Shown here in pieces: positions 1-6,888 of a stretch of 13,393 bases of DNA. Numbering within the stretch: position 1 is the first letter of the stretch; each line of letters starts with the position of its first letter. Below the pieces are notes generated by a model that saw only the letters and a program-made list of their open reading frames with translations, had not been told where the DNA came from and ran no database searches. Both the position numbers and the translations under genes were made by a program. Source of the stretch: Collinsella aerofaciens (GTDB taxonomy: Bacteria > Actinomycetota > Coriobacteriia > Coriobacteriales > Coriobacteriaceae); contig CAJMJM010000046.1 of assembly GCA_905213725.1 (NCBI GenBank), positions 1 through 13,393 of the forward strand, in the 5' to 3' direction.

Positions 1-210
1 GATAGCCTTACCGCCCTTGCCAACACGTTCTTGCGCATACACAGGGCTACCCGACGACTCGAGGCGGATGATCACGCACACGACAGCAACAGGACTGAAC
101 GGCAACACACTCACGCAAAGGCTGAAGACAAGATCAAACAGTCTCTTCAAGAAACGGTAGGCCAGCGTACCGCTCGGTTGTATCTTCTGAATAACTAGTG
201 TCTCCCCCAT
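1..210 (-). CDS. Polyprenyl-phosphate sugar-phosphate transferase, 5' part only (runs off window)
   Basis: The visible 70 residues match the start of the bacterial sugar transferase family (PF02397). There is a basic YRFLKRLFD segment, then one hydrophobic helix (about residues 23-46), then the family signature RLESSGSPVYAQERVGKGGK. Family members transfer a sugar-1-phosphate to undecaprenyl phosphate at the inner membrane and so start capsule, exopolysaccharide or O-antigen repeat units. The open frame extends upstream as far as 276 without a stop and enters the poly-C tract at 277-287. The ATG at 289 would join this frame if the tract had 10 or 13 C, but with the 11 C present it does not. 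The start given here (ATG at 210) is the first in-frame ATG. It has no clear ribosome-binding site, so the true start is uncertain; GTG at 258 is another candidate. The gene follows the NusG-like gene in the same direction, as in polysaccharide loci. Product class is firm, acceptor sugar unknown. Confidence 0.8.
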   Translation of the reverse strand, partial: MGETLVIQKIQPSGTLAYRFLKRLFDLVFSLCVSVLPFSPVAVVCVIIRLESSGSPVYAQERVGKGGKAI

Positions 211-276
211 GGATGCGCTGCTTTCAGTCTTCTCTTCAACAGTCAAGTTCAAATTCACGTCCCTGTTCCCATGGAT

Positions 277-287
277 CCCCCCCCCCC
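277..287. repeat. Poly-C (poly-G on the coding strand) tract of 11, candidate phase-variable homopolymer
   Basis: Eleven consecutive C on the + strand, read as G on the leftward coding strand. The first G completes an ATG at 289-287. With 11 G this ATG opens a frame that stops after about 17 codons (M-G-G-G-D-P-W, ending in TGT TGA). With 10 or 13 G the same ATG would read straight into the sugar transferase frame. Tracts of this length slip at high rates in many bacteria and switch surface-structure genes on and off. No canonical Shine-Dalgarno precedes the ATG, which weakens the translational model. The tract could instead act on initiation or mRNA level. Confidence 0.6.
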
Positions 288-332
288 ATCGATGAATTCA
301 AAATACGAATGAATTACCAGTGCGACGTCCCC

Positions 333-923
333 TTACGTTTTGCTGGGAACGTCCAACGGAAGCAGCTCCCTAAATGCGGGGTCGCCTTCGCCCACGTCCA
401 CCAGGCACCAGCGTTTATGACGGTCGATCTTCTTTACACGGGCCTCTTGCCCCACCAAGGGCCCCTGCTCTATGTGCAACACGCCGTCTTCTATGCGGGC
501 TATACTGTTGCGCACCACGCCGTCGTCGTCGAGCACGCTGCGGTACCAGTCCTGTGCATCGTCCGGCATGGGCGCATAGGCCCGCTCTCTACTGCCAGCA
601 ATTCGGCAGCCAAAGCTCAACTGGGCCAAAGCCTTGTCGAGCAGAACAGCATCGCGCGTGGCGACGAAGAAGTATTCCTTGTACATGGGTTTGGTTTGGA
701 GCGACCAGGCGCCGTCCCGCTTAAACCAGAACTCCTTTTGCATCACAAAAGCGTCCTGCATCAGCTCGTGCGGGATAATGCGGCGGACCTTTTCGCAGGT
801 CTCGCGCTCTTTACCGTTGGGGGTGTGGACCAGATACCAGCGGACGCGATCATGCTGGCTGTTGGTAGTAGCGCCGCTAAAGGCACCGGGCAGCTGCTCT
901 TGGCGCCGCATTGTCTGTTCCAT
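333..923 (-). CDS. NusG-like specialised transcription antiterminator (LoaP/UpxY/RfaH-type paralogue)
   Basis: A 196-residue protein with the two-domain plan of NusG paralogues. The N-terminal NGN domain begins RWYLVHTPNGKERETCEKV (about residues 28-46) and continues through the MYKEYFFVAT segment (80-89). The C-terminal KOW domain carries GPLVGQEARVKKIDRHKR (about 154-171). Housekeeping NusG lies elsewhere in a chromosome, next to secE and the ribosomal protein genes. A stand-alone copy directly ahead of a sugar transferase gene is typical of specialised factors, which bind RNA polymerase and let it read through long polysaccharide operons. The start at 923 is preceded by an A/G-rich AAGGGGGCGAGG ribosome site; the frame stays open upstream to 1115, but that extension reads through the promoter and leader. 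The promoter lies between inverted repeats at 1016-1137. Family is firm; the target operon is inferred from the next gene. Confidence 0.86.
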   Translation of the reverse strand: MEQTMRRQEQLPGAFSGATTNSQHDRVRWYLVHTPNGKERETCEKVRRIIPHELMQDAFVMQKEFWFKRDGAWSLQTKPMYKEYFFVATRDAVLLDKALAQLSFGCRIAGSRERAYAPMPDDAQDWYRSVLDDDGVVRNSIARIEDGVLHIEQGPLVGQEARVKKIDRHKRWCLVDVGEGDPAFRELLPLDVPSKT

Positions 924-1015
924 CCCTCGCCCCCTTTTTCTTGTCTCCGCAACGCACGCGGATGCAGGGGCGTTAAGAACAGTCTTCTCGCTCGCAGCTA
1001 AGCGCAGTCGCAAAA

Positions 1016-1137
1016 GTACAGGTTTTTGTATCTTTCGAGGAAGCTCATTATACGAGCAAACTGTTCGCGTTTTCCCAGATTGCACAAAATACGCCGCGAA
1101 TGGGCACATCTCCATACGCCTCTACAAAAACCTGTAC
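1016..1137. promoter_or_regulatory. Candidate invertible promoter: perfect 15-bp inverted repeats flanking a 92-bp segment
   Basis: GTACAGGTTTTTGTA at 1016-1030 and its exact reverse complement at 1123-1137 enclose 92 bp. GCAAAA-type sequence also continues outside both arms (imperfect, two-base offset). The enclosed segment contains a leftward promoter with a consensus -10 and no coding sequence. This is the layout of phase-variable invertible promoters of gut bacteria, in which a site-specific recombinase flips the promoter. In the present orientation the promoter points at the NusG-like gene (ON). Flipped, it would point at the tandem thrS terminators (OFF). No recombinase gene is in the window. 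A dimeric regulator binding both arms is the alternative. Confidence 0.6.
1047..1052 (-). promoter_or_regulatory. -10 element (TATAAT) of the NusG-like gene promoter
   Basis: Perfect TATAAT on the minus strand inside the inverted-repeat segment. The hexamer 17 bp upstream (GGAAAA) is a poor -35, so the promoter may be weak or need an activator. Transcription would start near 1040 and give a leader of about 115 nt that includes the left inverted-repeat arm. Confidence 0.55.
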
Positions 1138-1150
1138 CTTTTTGCACAAC

Positions 1151-1178
1151 AAAAAAGCCGCTCTAACCAGCGGCTTTT
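1151..1178 (-). terminator. Second of two tandem intrinsic terminators after thrS
   Basis: Stem GCCGCT (1157-1162) with AGCGGC (1169-1174), 6-nt loop, extended by A/T pairs. On the minus strand it is followed by a run of six T (1151-1156). It backs up the first terminator and separates thrS from the promoter segment at 1016-1137. Confidence 0.8.
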
Positions 1179-1192
1179 CTTCTATAGACAAC

Positions 1193-1227
1193 AAAAAAGG
1201 CGACCGCCCTATAGAACGATCGCCTTT
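1193..1227 (-). terminator. First intrinsic terminator after thrS
   Basis: Stem AAAGGCGA (1196-1203) with TCGCCTTT (1220-1227) around a 16-nt loop, ending on the minus strand in T6 (1193-1198). It starts about 22 nt after the thrS stop codon. Confidence 0.8.
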
Positions 1228-1249
1228 GTTAATTCTTGTATAGTTTGTA

Positions 1250-2518
1250 CTAGGCGCGAGTCTTGATCTCCTCGAGCACCTTGGCCACAAACTCGTCAAC
1301 GCTCATCTGAACGGTCTCGTTGGAGCGATCGCGGACGGAAATGTTACCGGCCTCGACCTCCTTCTCGCCCAGGATAAGCATGTAGGGCACGCGGTCGATG
1401 CTGCGGGCCTCGCGGATCTTGTAGCCGATCTTCTCGTCGCGGTCGTCGCAGACCACGCGAATGCCGGCCTCCTCCAGCTTGGCGCACACCTCGTGGGCGT
1501 AGTCGCGGCTCTTCTCAGAGACGGGAAGCGCCTTGACCTGCACAGGAGCCAACCAGGTGGGGAACTTACCCGCAAAGTGCTCAATCAGAATACCGATGAA
1601 GCGCTCGATGGAGCCAAAGCACACGCGATGCAGCATGATGGGGCGCTTCTTGGTACCGTCGGCGTCCACGTACTCCAGGTCAAAGTTGAGCGGCATCTGG
1701 AAGTCGAGCTGGACGGTACCGCACTGCCAGGTGCGGCCGAGCGAGTCCTCCAGGTGGAAGTCGATCTTGGGCCCGTAGAAGGCACCGTCGCCCTCGTTGA
1801 CCTCGTAGTCCATGTGCAACTGCTCCAGAGCGGTGCGCAAGCCCTCCTCGGCGCGAGCCCAGTCCTCGTCCGAACCCATGGAGTCCTCCGGGCGGGTGGA
1901 AAGCTCAACGTGGTACTTAAAGCCAAACTTCTGGTACACGGAGTCGATGAGGTTGACCACGCCCACGATCTCGTCGGTCAGCTGGTCGGGACGCACAAAC
2001 AGGTGGGCGTCGTCCTGGTTAAAGCAACGCACGCGGAACAGGCCGTGCAGGGCGCCGCGCAGCTCGTGGCGGTGCACCAGGCCAATCTCGCCGGCGCGAA
2101 TGGGCAGCTCGCGGTAAGAGTGCGGCTTGGAGGCGTACACCAGCACGCCGCCCGGGCAGTTCATGGGCTTAATGCAGTACTCTTCGTCGTCGATGACGGT
2201 GGAGTACATGTTGTCCTTGTAGTGGTCCCAGTGGCCCGAGGTCTTCCACAGCTGCTTGTTCATGATGAGCGGCGTGGAGATCTCCACGTAGCCGGCCTTG
2301 TGGTGGATCTCGCGCCAGTAGTCCAGCAGCGTGTTCTTAAGGATCATGCCGTTGGGCAGGAAGAACGGGAAGCCGGGGGCCTCGTCGCGCATCATAAAGA
2401 GGTCCATCTCGCGGCCGATCTTGCGGTGGTCGCGCTTCTTGGCCTCCTCCAGCATGTGCATGTGCTCGTCGAGTTCTTCCTTGGTGGCAAAGGCGACGCC
2501 GTTGATGCGGGTGAGCAT
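1250..2518 (-). CDS. thrS: Threonyl-tRNA synthetase, catalytic and anticodon-binding part (downstream of an in-frame amber)
   Basis: A 422-residue open frame with the class II core and C-terminal anticodon-binding domain of ThrRS, which charges tRNA-Thr in the cytoplasm. Family zinc ligands are present: C121 (PMNCPG), H172 (DDAH) and H297 (MLHR). Motif 2 (LFRVRCF, about 160-166) and motif 3 (FGSIERFIGI, R306) are intact, followed by PTWLAPVQV and the anticodon domain. It is in frame with the editing half at 2540-3013; only the TAG at 2537-2539 separates them. As an independent gene it would start at ATG 2518, preceded by AAGGA 7 nt upstream, a good ribosome site. However, those bases also encode the conserved GD..NKM segment of ThrRS and may be fortuitous. 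N-terminally truncated E. coli ThrRS is known to keep charging activity, so this half could be functional. The frame ends in TAG, followed by tandem terminators. Confidence 0.9.
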   Translation of the reverse strand: MLTRINGVAFATKEELDEHMHMLEEAKKRDHRKIGREMDLFMMRDEAPGFPFFLPNGMILKNTLLDYWREIHHKAGYVEISTPLIMNKQLWKTSGHWDHYKDNMYSTVIDDEEYCIKPMNCPGGVLVYASKPHSYRELPIRAGEIGLVHRHELRGALHGLFRVRCFNQDDAHLFVRPDQLTDEIVGVVNLIDSVYQKFGFKYHVELSTRPEDSMGSDEDWARAEEGLRTALEQLHMDYEVNEGDGAFYGPKIDFHLEDSLGRTWQCGTVQLDFQMPLNFDLEYVDADGTKKRPIMLHRVCFGSIERFIGILIEHFAGKFPTWLAPVQVKALPVSEKSRDYAHEVCAKLEEAGIRVVCDDRDEKIGYKIREARSIDRVPYMLILGEKEVEAGNISVRDRSNETVQMSVDEFVAKVLEEIKTRA

Positions 2519-2536
2519 CTTGTTGTCCTTATCGCC

Positions 2537-3013
<477 letters not shown>

Positions 3014-3083
3014 GGGTATGTTTTCTCCTCTCGGATGCCTGATGCAAGTGCGTGCGATGCGCTCGGCGTTTTTGACTTGCATC

Positions 3084-3111
3084 ATTATAGGCAGGTTGCC
3101 TTGGTATACAA
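3084..3111 (-). promoter_or_regulatory. thrS promoter
   Basis: On the minus strand TTGTAT (3111-3106), a 16-bp spacer and perfect TATAAT (3089-3084). The start would be near 3077, leaving a leader of about 64 nt before the thrS ATG. That is too short for a T-box riboswitch, and no T-box motif is visible. Confidence 0.65.
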
Positions 3112-3112
3112 G

Positions 3113-3143
3113 CGCCCGCCGCACCTTAATGGCACGGCGGGCG
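3113..3143. terminator. GC-rich inverted repeat between the zinc-ribbon gene and thrS
   Basis: Nine-base perfect arms CGCCCGCCG (3113-3121) and CGGCGGGCG (3135-3143) around 13 nt. It lies downstream of the zinc-ribbon membrane protein gene and abuts the thrS -35. On the minus strand it has no U-tract; on the plus strand it is followed by ATTTTCT. It may terminate the upstream gene weakly, or be a structural element only. Confidence 0.4.
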
Positions 3144-3239
3144 ATTTTCTACGCATGCTTCATCGTGTGGGGCAGGGCTGTGGGGCACGCGTGACTTACG
3201 GCGTGCCCGTGGCTTGCGGCCGGCCCGGCGATGGATGCG

Positions 3240-3671
3240 TTACTGGATACGAGTTCGGCAGTAGGGGCAGACCTTCCAGTGCGCATCGAGCGGGCGATGG
3301 CAGCTGGGGCAGACGTTGCGAACCTGGGTATCGCACACCGGGCAGACGACGAAGTCCTTCTCGATGGGCGCGCCGCACTGCGGGCAGGTGCCGTACTGGG
3401 CAAGTTGGCGCTCGCGCAGGGCCATGTCCAGCTCCTGCTCCTCGCGGTCGGACGCGTAGGAGTGCGGGCGCAGGACCAGGTAAGCGATGAGGCCTACAAA
3501 CGGAATGAGGGCGATGATGCCCCATGCCACGTAGGCGCTGGCGCCGCGGCGGCGAGCGTCGATGAACACATATACGACCGACAGCACATACAGGGCGATG
3601 ATAAAGCCAACGAAGGCATAGACGACGCCCATAAGCTGCGGCGACATGAGCTCGGAGATGTACTTGGACAT
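3240..3671 (-). CDS. Small membrane protein with two C-terminal zinc ribbons
   Basis: A 143-residue protein of unknown specific function. Two hydrophobic segments (about residues 14-36 and 46-67) are joined by a short basic loop (DARRRG). The second helix with its flank (AWGIIALIPFVGLIAYLVLRP) resembles the PLD-N type membrane module. After a charged, possibly helical linker (74-92) come two CxxC pairs making one ribbon (C96, C99, C110, C113) and a second set (C121, C124, C135, C138), as in double zinc-ribbon proteins. The ribbons are probably cytoplasmic. The start at 3671 has AAAGG 9 nt upstream; the frame is open to 3716 but without a better site. The gene is leftward and upstream of thrS but has its own spacing, so co-regulation is not evident. 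Zinc-ribbon membrane proteins of this sort often act as adaptors or sensors, but nothing here fixes a partner. Confidence 0.82.
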   Translation of the reverse strand: MSKYISELMSPQLMGVVYAFVGFIIALYVLSVVYVFIDARRRGASAYVAWGIIALIPFVGLIAYLVLRPHSYASDREEQELDMALRERQLAQYGTCPQCGAPIEKDFVVCPVCDTQVRNVCPSCHRPLDAHWKVCPYCRTRIQ

Positions 3672-3771
3672 TACGGATACCTTTCGGGATATTAACAGTC
3701 CGGTCAAGTTTACCACGGGGTTTGTTTATATGGGACCACGGCTAGGGGCGGGGCTGGCGCGGACACAAACA

Positions 3772-3908
3772 TCTCAATCTGTAACAGGTGGGAGCGGAAT
3801 CCGGGTCTAGATGTTACAGATCGAGACAAACGGGGGACCCTCCCCGACTTTAATCTCGATCTATAACATCTTGGGCCCAAAAACCACTCTTACTGTAACA
3901 GATCGAGA
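3772..3908. repeat. Four alternately oriented copies of a 15-bp box (TGTTACAGATCGAGA)
   Basis: Copies lie at 3772-3786 (minus), 3812-3826 (plus), 3854-3868 (minus) and 3894-3908 (plus). Box centres are 40, 42 and 40 bp apart. Each copy differs from the consensus by at most one base. Adjacent minus/plus copies form two long stem-loops with 25-nt loops. The gap 3672-4078 holds no gene. The boxes may be a mobile palindromic repeat, or binding sites upstream of the rightward dehydrogenase operon. Confidence 0.75.
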
Positions 3909-4046
3909 CAAAACGTCAACGTGGTAGCTGGCAGGCAAGTTTGTCGACGTTACCGGGTCTCCCCTTGTCTGCCGTTGGCGGGTGTTGCGGGGCTGTTCGC
4001 CGCATTGCCGCTGCGCTGGAGGTGTGTAGACCGTAGGATAGTCTTA

Positions 4047-4061
4047 TTGACGGCCTGTCAA
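4047..4061. promoter_or_regulatory. Dyad TTGAC-5-GTCAA just upstream of the GlpA-like gene
   Basis: A short perfect dyad (4047-4051 and 4057-4061) lies 17 nt before the GTG start and just ahead of the GGGAGG ribosome site. It could be an operator for a repressor of the operon. Short dyads like this also arise by chance. Confidence 0.25.
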
Positions 4062-4078
4062 CTCGTCTGGGAGGCTCT

Positions 4079-5536
4079 GTGACTGTAACGTTTGATATCA
4101 CGATTGTCGGCGCGGGCATCACCGGATGCGCCATCGCGCGGCAGCTCGCGCGGTTTGATCTGTCCATTTGCGTGGTCGAGGCGACTAACGATATTGCGCT
4201 GGGCGCGTCGAAGGCCAACGGCGGCCTGGTGCACGCCGGCTACGATCCGGCGCCGGGAACCGTAAGGGCACAGGTCAACGCCCGTGGCTGCGAGTTGTAC
4301 GATACGTGGGCACAAGAACTGGGCTTTCTGTTCTGCCGCACCGGGTCGATGGTATTGGGCTTTAACGACGAGGACCGCGCTCATCTGGAGCTGCTGCGGG
4401 GCAACGTCCATATCAACGGTGTGCCCGAGCTGTCGATCGTCGGACCCGACCGCATCCACGAGCTGGAGCCGCGCGCGAGTGCCAAGGCGACGTGCGCGCT
4501 GTGGTGCCCCTCGACCGGTTACGTTGACCCATTTGAAGTGGCCATCGCCGCGCTGGAGAACGCGGTCGCCAACGGCGTGACGTTTATGCGCTCCTCACCG
4601 GTGGAGGCCATTGAGGTCGCTGACTCGGATGACGGAGCCGTGCGCTTTACGCTGGCGACCCCCGCTGGCAACGTACGCTGCCGCTACCTGATCAACGCCG
4701 CGGGCAACGGCGCCGCGGACATCTCGCATATGGCGGGCGCCGAGGAGTTCCAGATGGTCTGGCGTCAGGGCAACATCGTGGTGCTGGACAAGGAGCCGCG
4801 CACGCTCATGCCGCTCTACCCCGTGCCGACGCCGATATCGAAGGGCGTTATCGTCACGGGTACCGTACACGGCAACACCGTGATCACCGCGACCGCCGCC
4901 GTGCGCGAGCCGGGCGACACGCAGACCTATGCGAGCGATGTGAACGCGCTGCTGACCGGCGCGCGCAAGCTGGTGCCCGATCTGGATACGCGCCGCGTGG
5001 TGCGCGCATTTGCCGGCGGGCGTCCGGTCATTCAGGGAACGAACGACTTCTTTATTGGACAGTCGGCCGTGGTGCCAGGGCTTTTCCAGGCGGCGGGCAT
5101 TCAGTCGCCGGGTGTGGCGAGCGCGCCGGCCATTGCCGAGCGCATGGAGCAGGTGCTGCGCGATGCAGGCGTGGCCCTGCGCGAACGGGACGATTGGGAC
5201 CCGCTTCGCCGCGCGCCGGACGACTTTGACCGCGCGTCGCTTGCCCGCAAGGAAGTACTTATTGAGTCCGACCCCGCATGGGGGCAGATTGTCTGTCGCT
5301 GCGAGACGGTGCCCGAGGCCGAAATCGTGGCCGCGATCCGACGGCGCCCGGGCGCGGTTTCGGTCGAAGGCGGCAAGCGCCGCTGTCGTGCCGGCATGGG
5401 GCGATGCCAGAGCGGCTTTTGCCAGAGCCGCGTGGTGGCGATTCTTGCCCGCGAGCTGGGCTGCGACCCTAGCAAGGTATTACTGGAGGACGCCGGCTCC
5501 TGGCTGGTCGAGGGACCTTTGAAGGGGGTGCGCTAG
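4079..5536 (+). CDS. glpA: GlpA-like FAD-dependent dehydrogenase with C-terminal BFD [2Fe-2S] domain
   Basis: A 485-residue enzyme. The N-terminal FAD-binding fold shows GAGITG (11-16) and an acidic strand end (VVE, E34), followed by GASKANGGLVHAG, the flavin-contact region of the GlpA and L-2-hydroxyglutarate oxidase family. The DAO-type domain continues to about residue 365. The C-terminal domain has C406 and C408 (VCRCE) and C443 and C448 (GMGRCQSGFC), the cysteine spacing of a BFD-type [2Fe-2S] site as in anaerobic GlpA. The likely reaction is sn-glycerol-3-phosphate to dihydroxyacetone phosphate, with electrons passed to the partner proteins encoded next door. The start is GTG with GGGAGG 4 nt upstream. 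Its stop lies one base before the next gene's ATG, so translation is probably coupled. No glycerol kinase or facilitator gene is in view, so another 2-hydroxy substrate is possible. Confidence 0.82.
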   Translation: MTVTFDITIVGAGITGCAIARQLARFDLSICVVEATNDIALGASKANGGLVHAGYDPAPGTVRAQVNARGCELYDTWAQELGFLFCRTGSMVLGFNDEDRAHLELLRGNVHINGVPELSIVGPDRIHELEPRASAKATCALWCPSTGYVDPFEVAIAALENAVANGVTFMRSSPVEAIEVADSDDGAVRFTLATPAGNVRCRYLINAAGNGAADISHMAGAEEFQMVWRQGNIVVLDKEPRTLMPLYPVPTPISKGVIVTGTVHGNTVITATAAVREPGDTQTYASDVNALLTGARKLVPDLDTRRVVRAFAGGRPVIQGTNDFFIGQSAVVPGLFQAAGIQSPGVASAPAIAERMEQVLRDAGVALRERDDWDPLRRAPDDFDRASLARKEVLIESDPAWGQIVCRCETVPEAEIVAAIRRRPGAVSVEGGKRRCRAGMGRCQSGFCQSRVVAILARELGCDPSKVLLEDAGSWLVEGPLKGVR

Positions 5537-5537
5537 G

Positions 5538-6884
5538 ATGGCGGAATTCAAATCGAGCGCGATTGATTACGGTGTCGTAGAAGCCGTACAAACGCAAGCC
5601 TTCGACGTGGTCGTCATCGGAGGCGGCCCCGCCGGTATGGCGGCCGCACTTGCCGCGCATAAGGCCGGCGAGCATGTGGCGATCGTGGAGCGCGAGCAGC
5701 ATCTGGGCGGCATCCTGCGCCAGTGCATTCATCCCGGCTTTGGCCTGTCGTACTTTAAACAGGAGCTCACCGGTCCCGAGTACGCGCAGCGCTTTATCGA
5801 CCAGGTGCACGCAACCGACATTGCGCTGTTCTTGGACAGCATGGTGCTTGGGATTGATTCAGGCGAGCCTACGGAAGACACCGCGGTCCATACCGTCACG
5901 CTCATGAGCCCTGCCGGCATGCTGCAGCTCACCGGGCGCGCGATCGTCCTTGCCATGGGTTGCCGCGAGCGCACCCGCAGCGAGATCAAGATCCCTGGCA
6001 GCCGACCCGCCGGCGTGTTTACGGCGGGCCTGGCGCAGCGATACATCAATATCGAAAACCTTAAGCCCGGATCGCGCGCCGTCATTTTGGGCTCGGGCGA
6101 CATCGGGCTTATCATGGCGCGCCGCTGCACGCTCGAAGGGATTTCCGTCGAGGGCGTTTACGAGCTCATGCCGTACGCCAACGGTCTGCGCCGCAACGTC
6201 AAGAACTGCCTGGACGACTTTGGAATTCCGCTGCACCTGTCCACCACCGTCACACGCGTGATCGGGCACGACCGCGTGGAGGCCGTCGAGGTGAGCCAAG
6301 TCGACGAGCGCCTGGCGCCCATTCCGGGGACCGAGCGCATTGTTCCGTGCGACACGCTACTGCTTTCGGTGGGATTGATTCCCGAGAACGAGCTTTCGGT
6401 TGCCGCAGGCGTTGAGCTTGACCCGAGCACGCGCGGCGCCGTGGTGGACCAAAGCCTGCAGACGGGCGTGCCGGGCATCTTTGCCTGTGGAAACGTGCTG
6501 CACGTGCACGACCTGGCCGACAACGTGACGACCGAGTCCGAGAGGGCTGGCGCAGCTGCAGCAGCGTACGCGCTGGGGACCGGCGCGGGTGCCGTTCCGG
6601 ACTGCGAGCTCACCGTCTCCCCTGCCGGCGTTGCGGGCTACGCGCTGCCGGGACGCATTACGGCCGTGGCGCTCACCAAGCTCAACTTCCGCGTGCGCCG
6701 ACCGGTCGACGCCGCCCGCGTGCGCATTCTCGCTGGTGGCGAGGAATTATTCGCAGGCAAGGTCCGTGCATTTAAGCCGAGCGTCATGGAAAGCTTTCCG
6801 CTGCCGGCAAAAGTGATTCAACGTGCACTCGACCTGGGCGCTAGAGAGATTGTCCTGTCCGTTGACCCTGTTGAGGAGGCGTAA
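5538..6884 (+). CDS. FAD/NAD(P)-dependent oxidoreductase, partner of the GlpA-like dehydrogenase
   Basis: A 448-residue protein of the pyridine-nucleotide-disulfide oxidoreductase fold. FAD motif GGGPAG is at 28-33, a second Rossmann motif GSGDIG at 185-190, and the FAD-closing segment GIFACGNVLHVHDLADN is near 315-330. The sequence GGILRQCIHPGFG (57-69) keeps a single cysteine (C63) where classical members have a CxxxxC pair, so it is not a dithiol reductase. Proteins with this motif occur between a GlpA-type dehydrogenase and a DUF1667 gene in glycerol-use operons of Firmicutes. By context it passes electrons between the GlpA-like flavoprotein and NAD(P)H or the membrane. The ATG lies one base after the upstream stop, and the 3' neighbour starts 4 nt after its TAA. 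Confidence 0.82.
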   Translation: MAEFKSSAIDYGVVEAVQTQAFDVVVIGGGPAGMAAALAAHKAGEHVAIVEREQHLGGILRQCIHPGFGLSYFKQELTGPEYAQRFIDQVHATDIALFLDSMVLGIDSGEPTEDTAVHTVTLMSPAGMLQLTGRAIVLAMGCRERTRSEIKIPGSRPAGVFTAGLAQRYINIENLKPGSRAVILGSGDIGLIMARRCTLEGISVEGVYELMPYANGLRRNVKNCLDDFGIPLHLSTTVTRVIGHDRVEAVEVSQVDERLAPIPGTERIVPCDTLLLSVGLIPENELSVAAGVELDPSTRGAVVDQSLQTGVPGIFACGNVLHVHDLADNVTTESERAGAAAAAYALGTGAGAVPDCELTVSPAGVAGYALPGRITAVALTKLNFRVRRPVDAARVRILAGGEELFAGKVRAFKPSVMESFPLPAKVIQRALDLGAREIVLSVDPVEEA

Positions 6885-6888
6885 AGCC

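Noticed and set aside
271..299. NcoI, BamHI, ClaI and EcoRI-like hexamers packed around the poly-C tract, resembling a cloning polylinker
   Set aside because: Flanking sequence on both sides is coherent native coding DNA (NusG-like gene end and sugar transferase start), with no vector sequence. Chance clustering is more likely, though assembly quality here deserves a check.
198..1266. Open frames on the + strand (198-1001 and 634-1266)
   Set aside because: They overlap the NusG-like gene in antisense, and one runs on through the promoter segment and thrS terminators.
3014..3080. T-box riboswitch in the thrS leader
   Set aside because: The leader is only about 64 nt from the predicted start and lacks the T-box sequence and specifier stem.
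3772..3908. CRISPR array
   Set aside because: The boxes alternate in orientation, are only 15 bp long, and have 25-27 nt spacers with no leader or cas genes.
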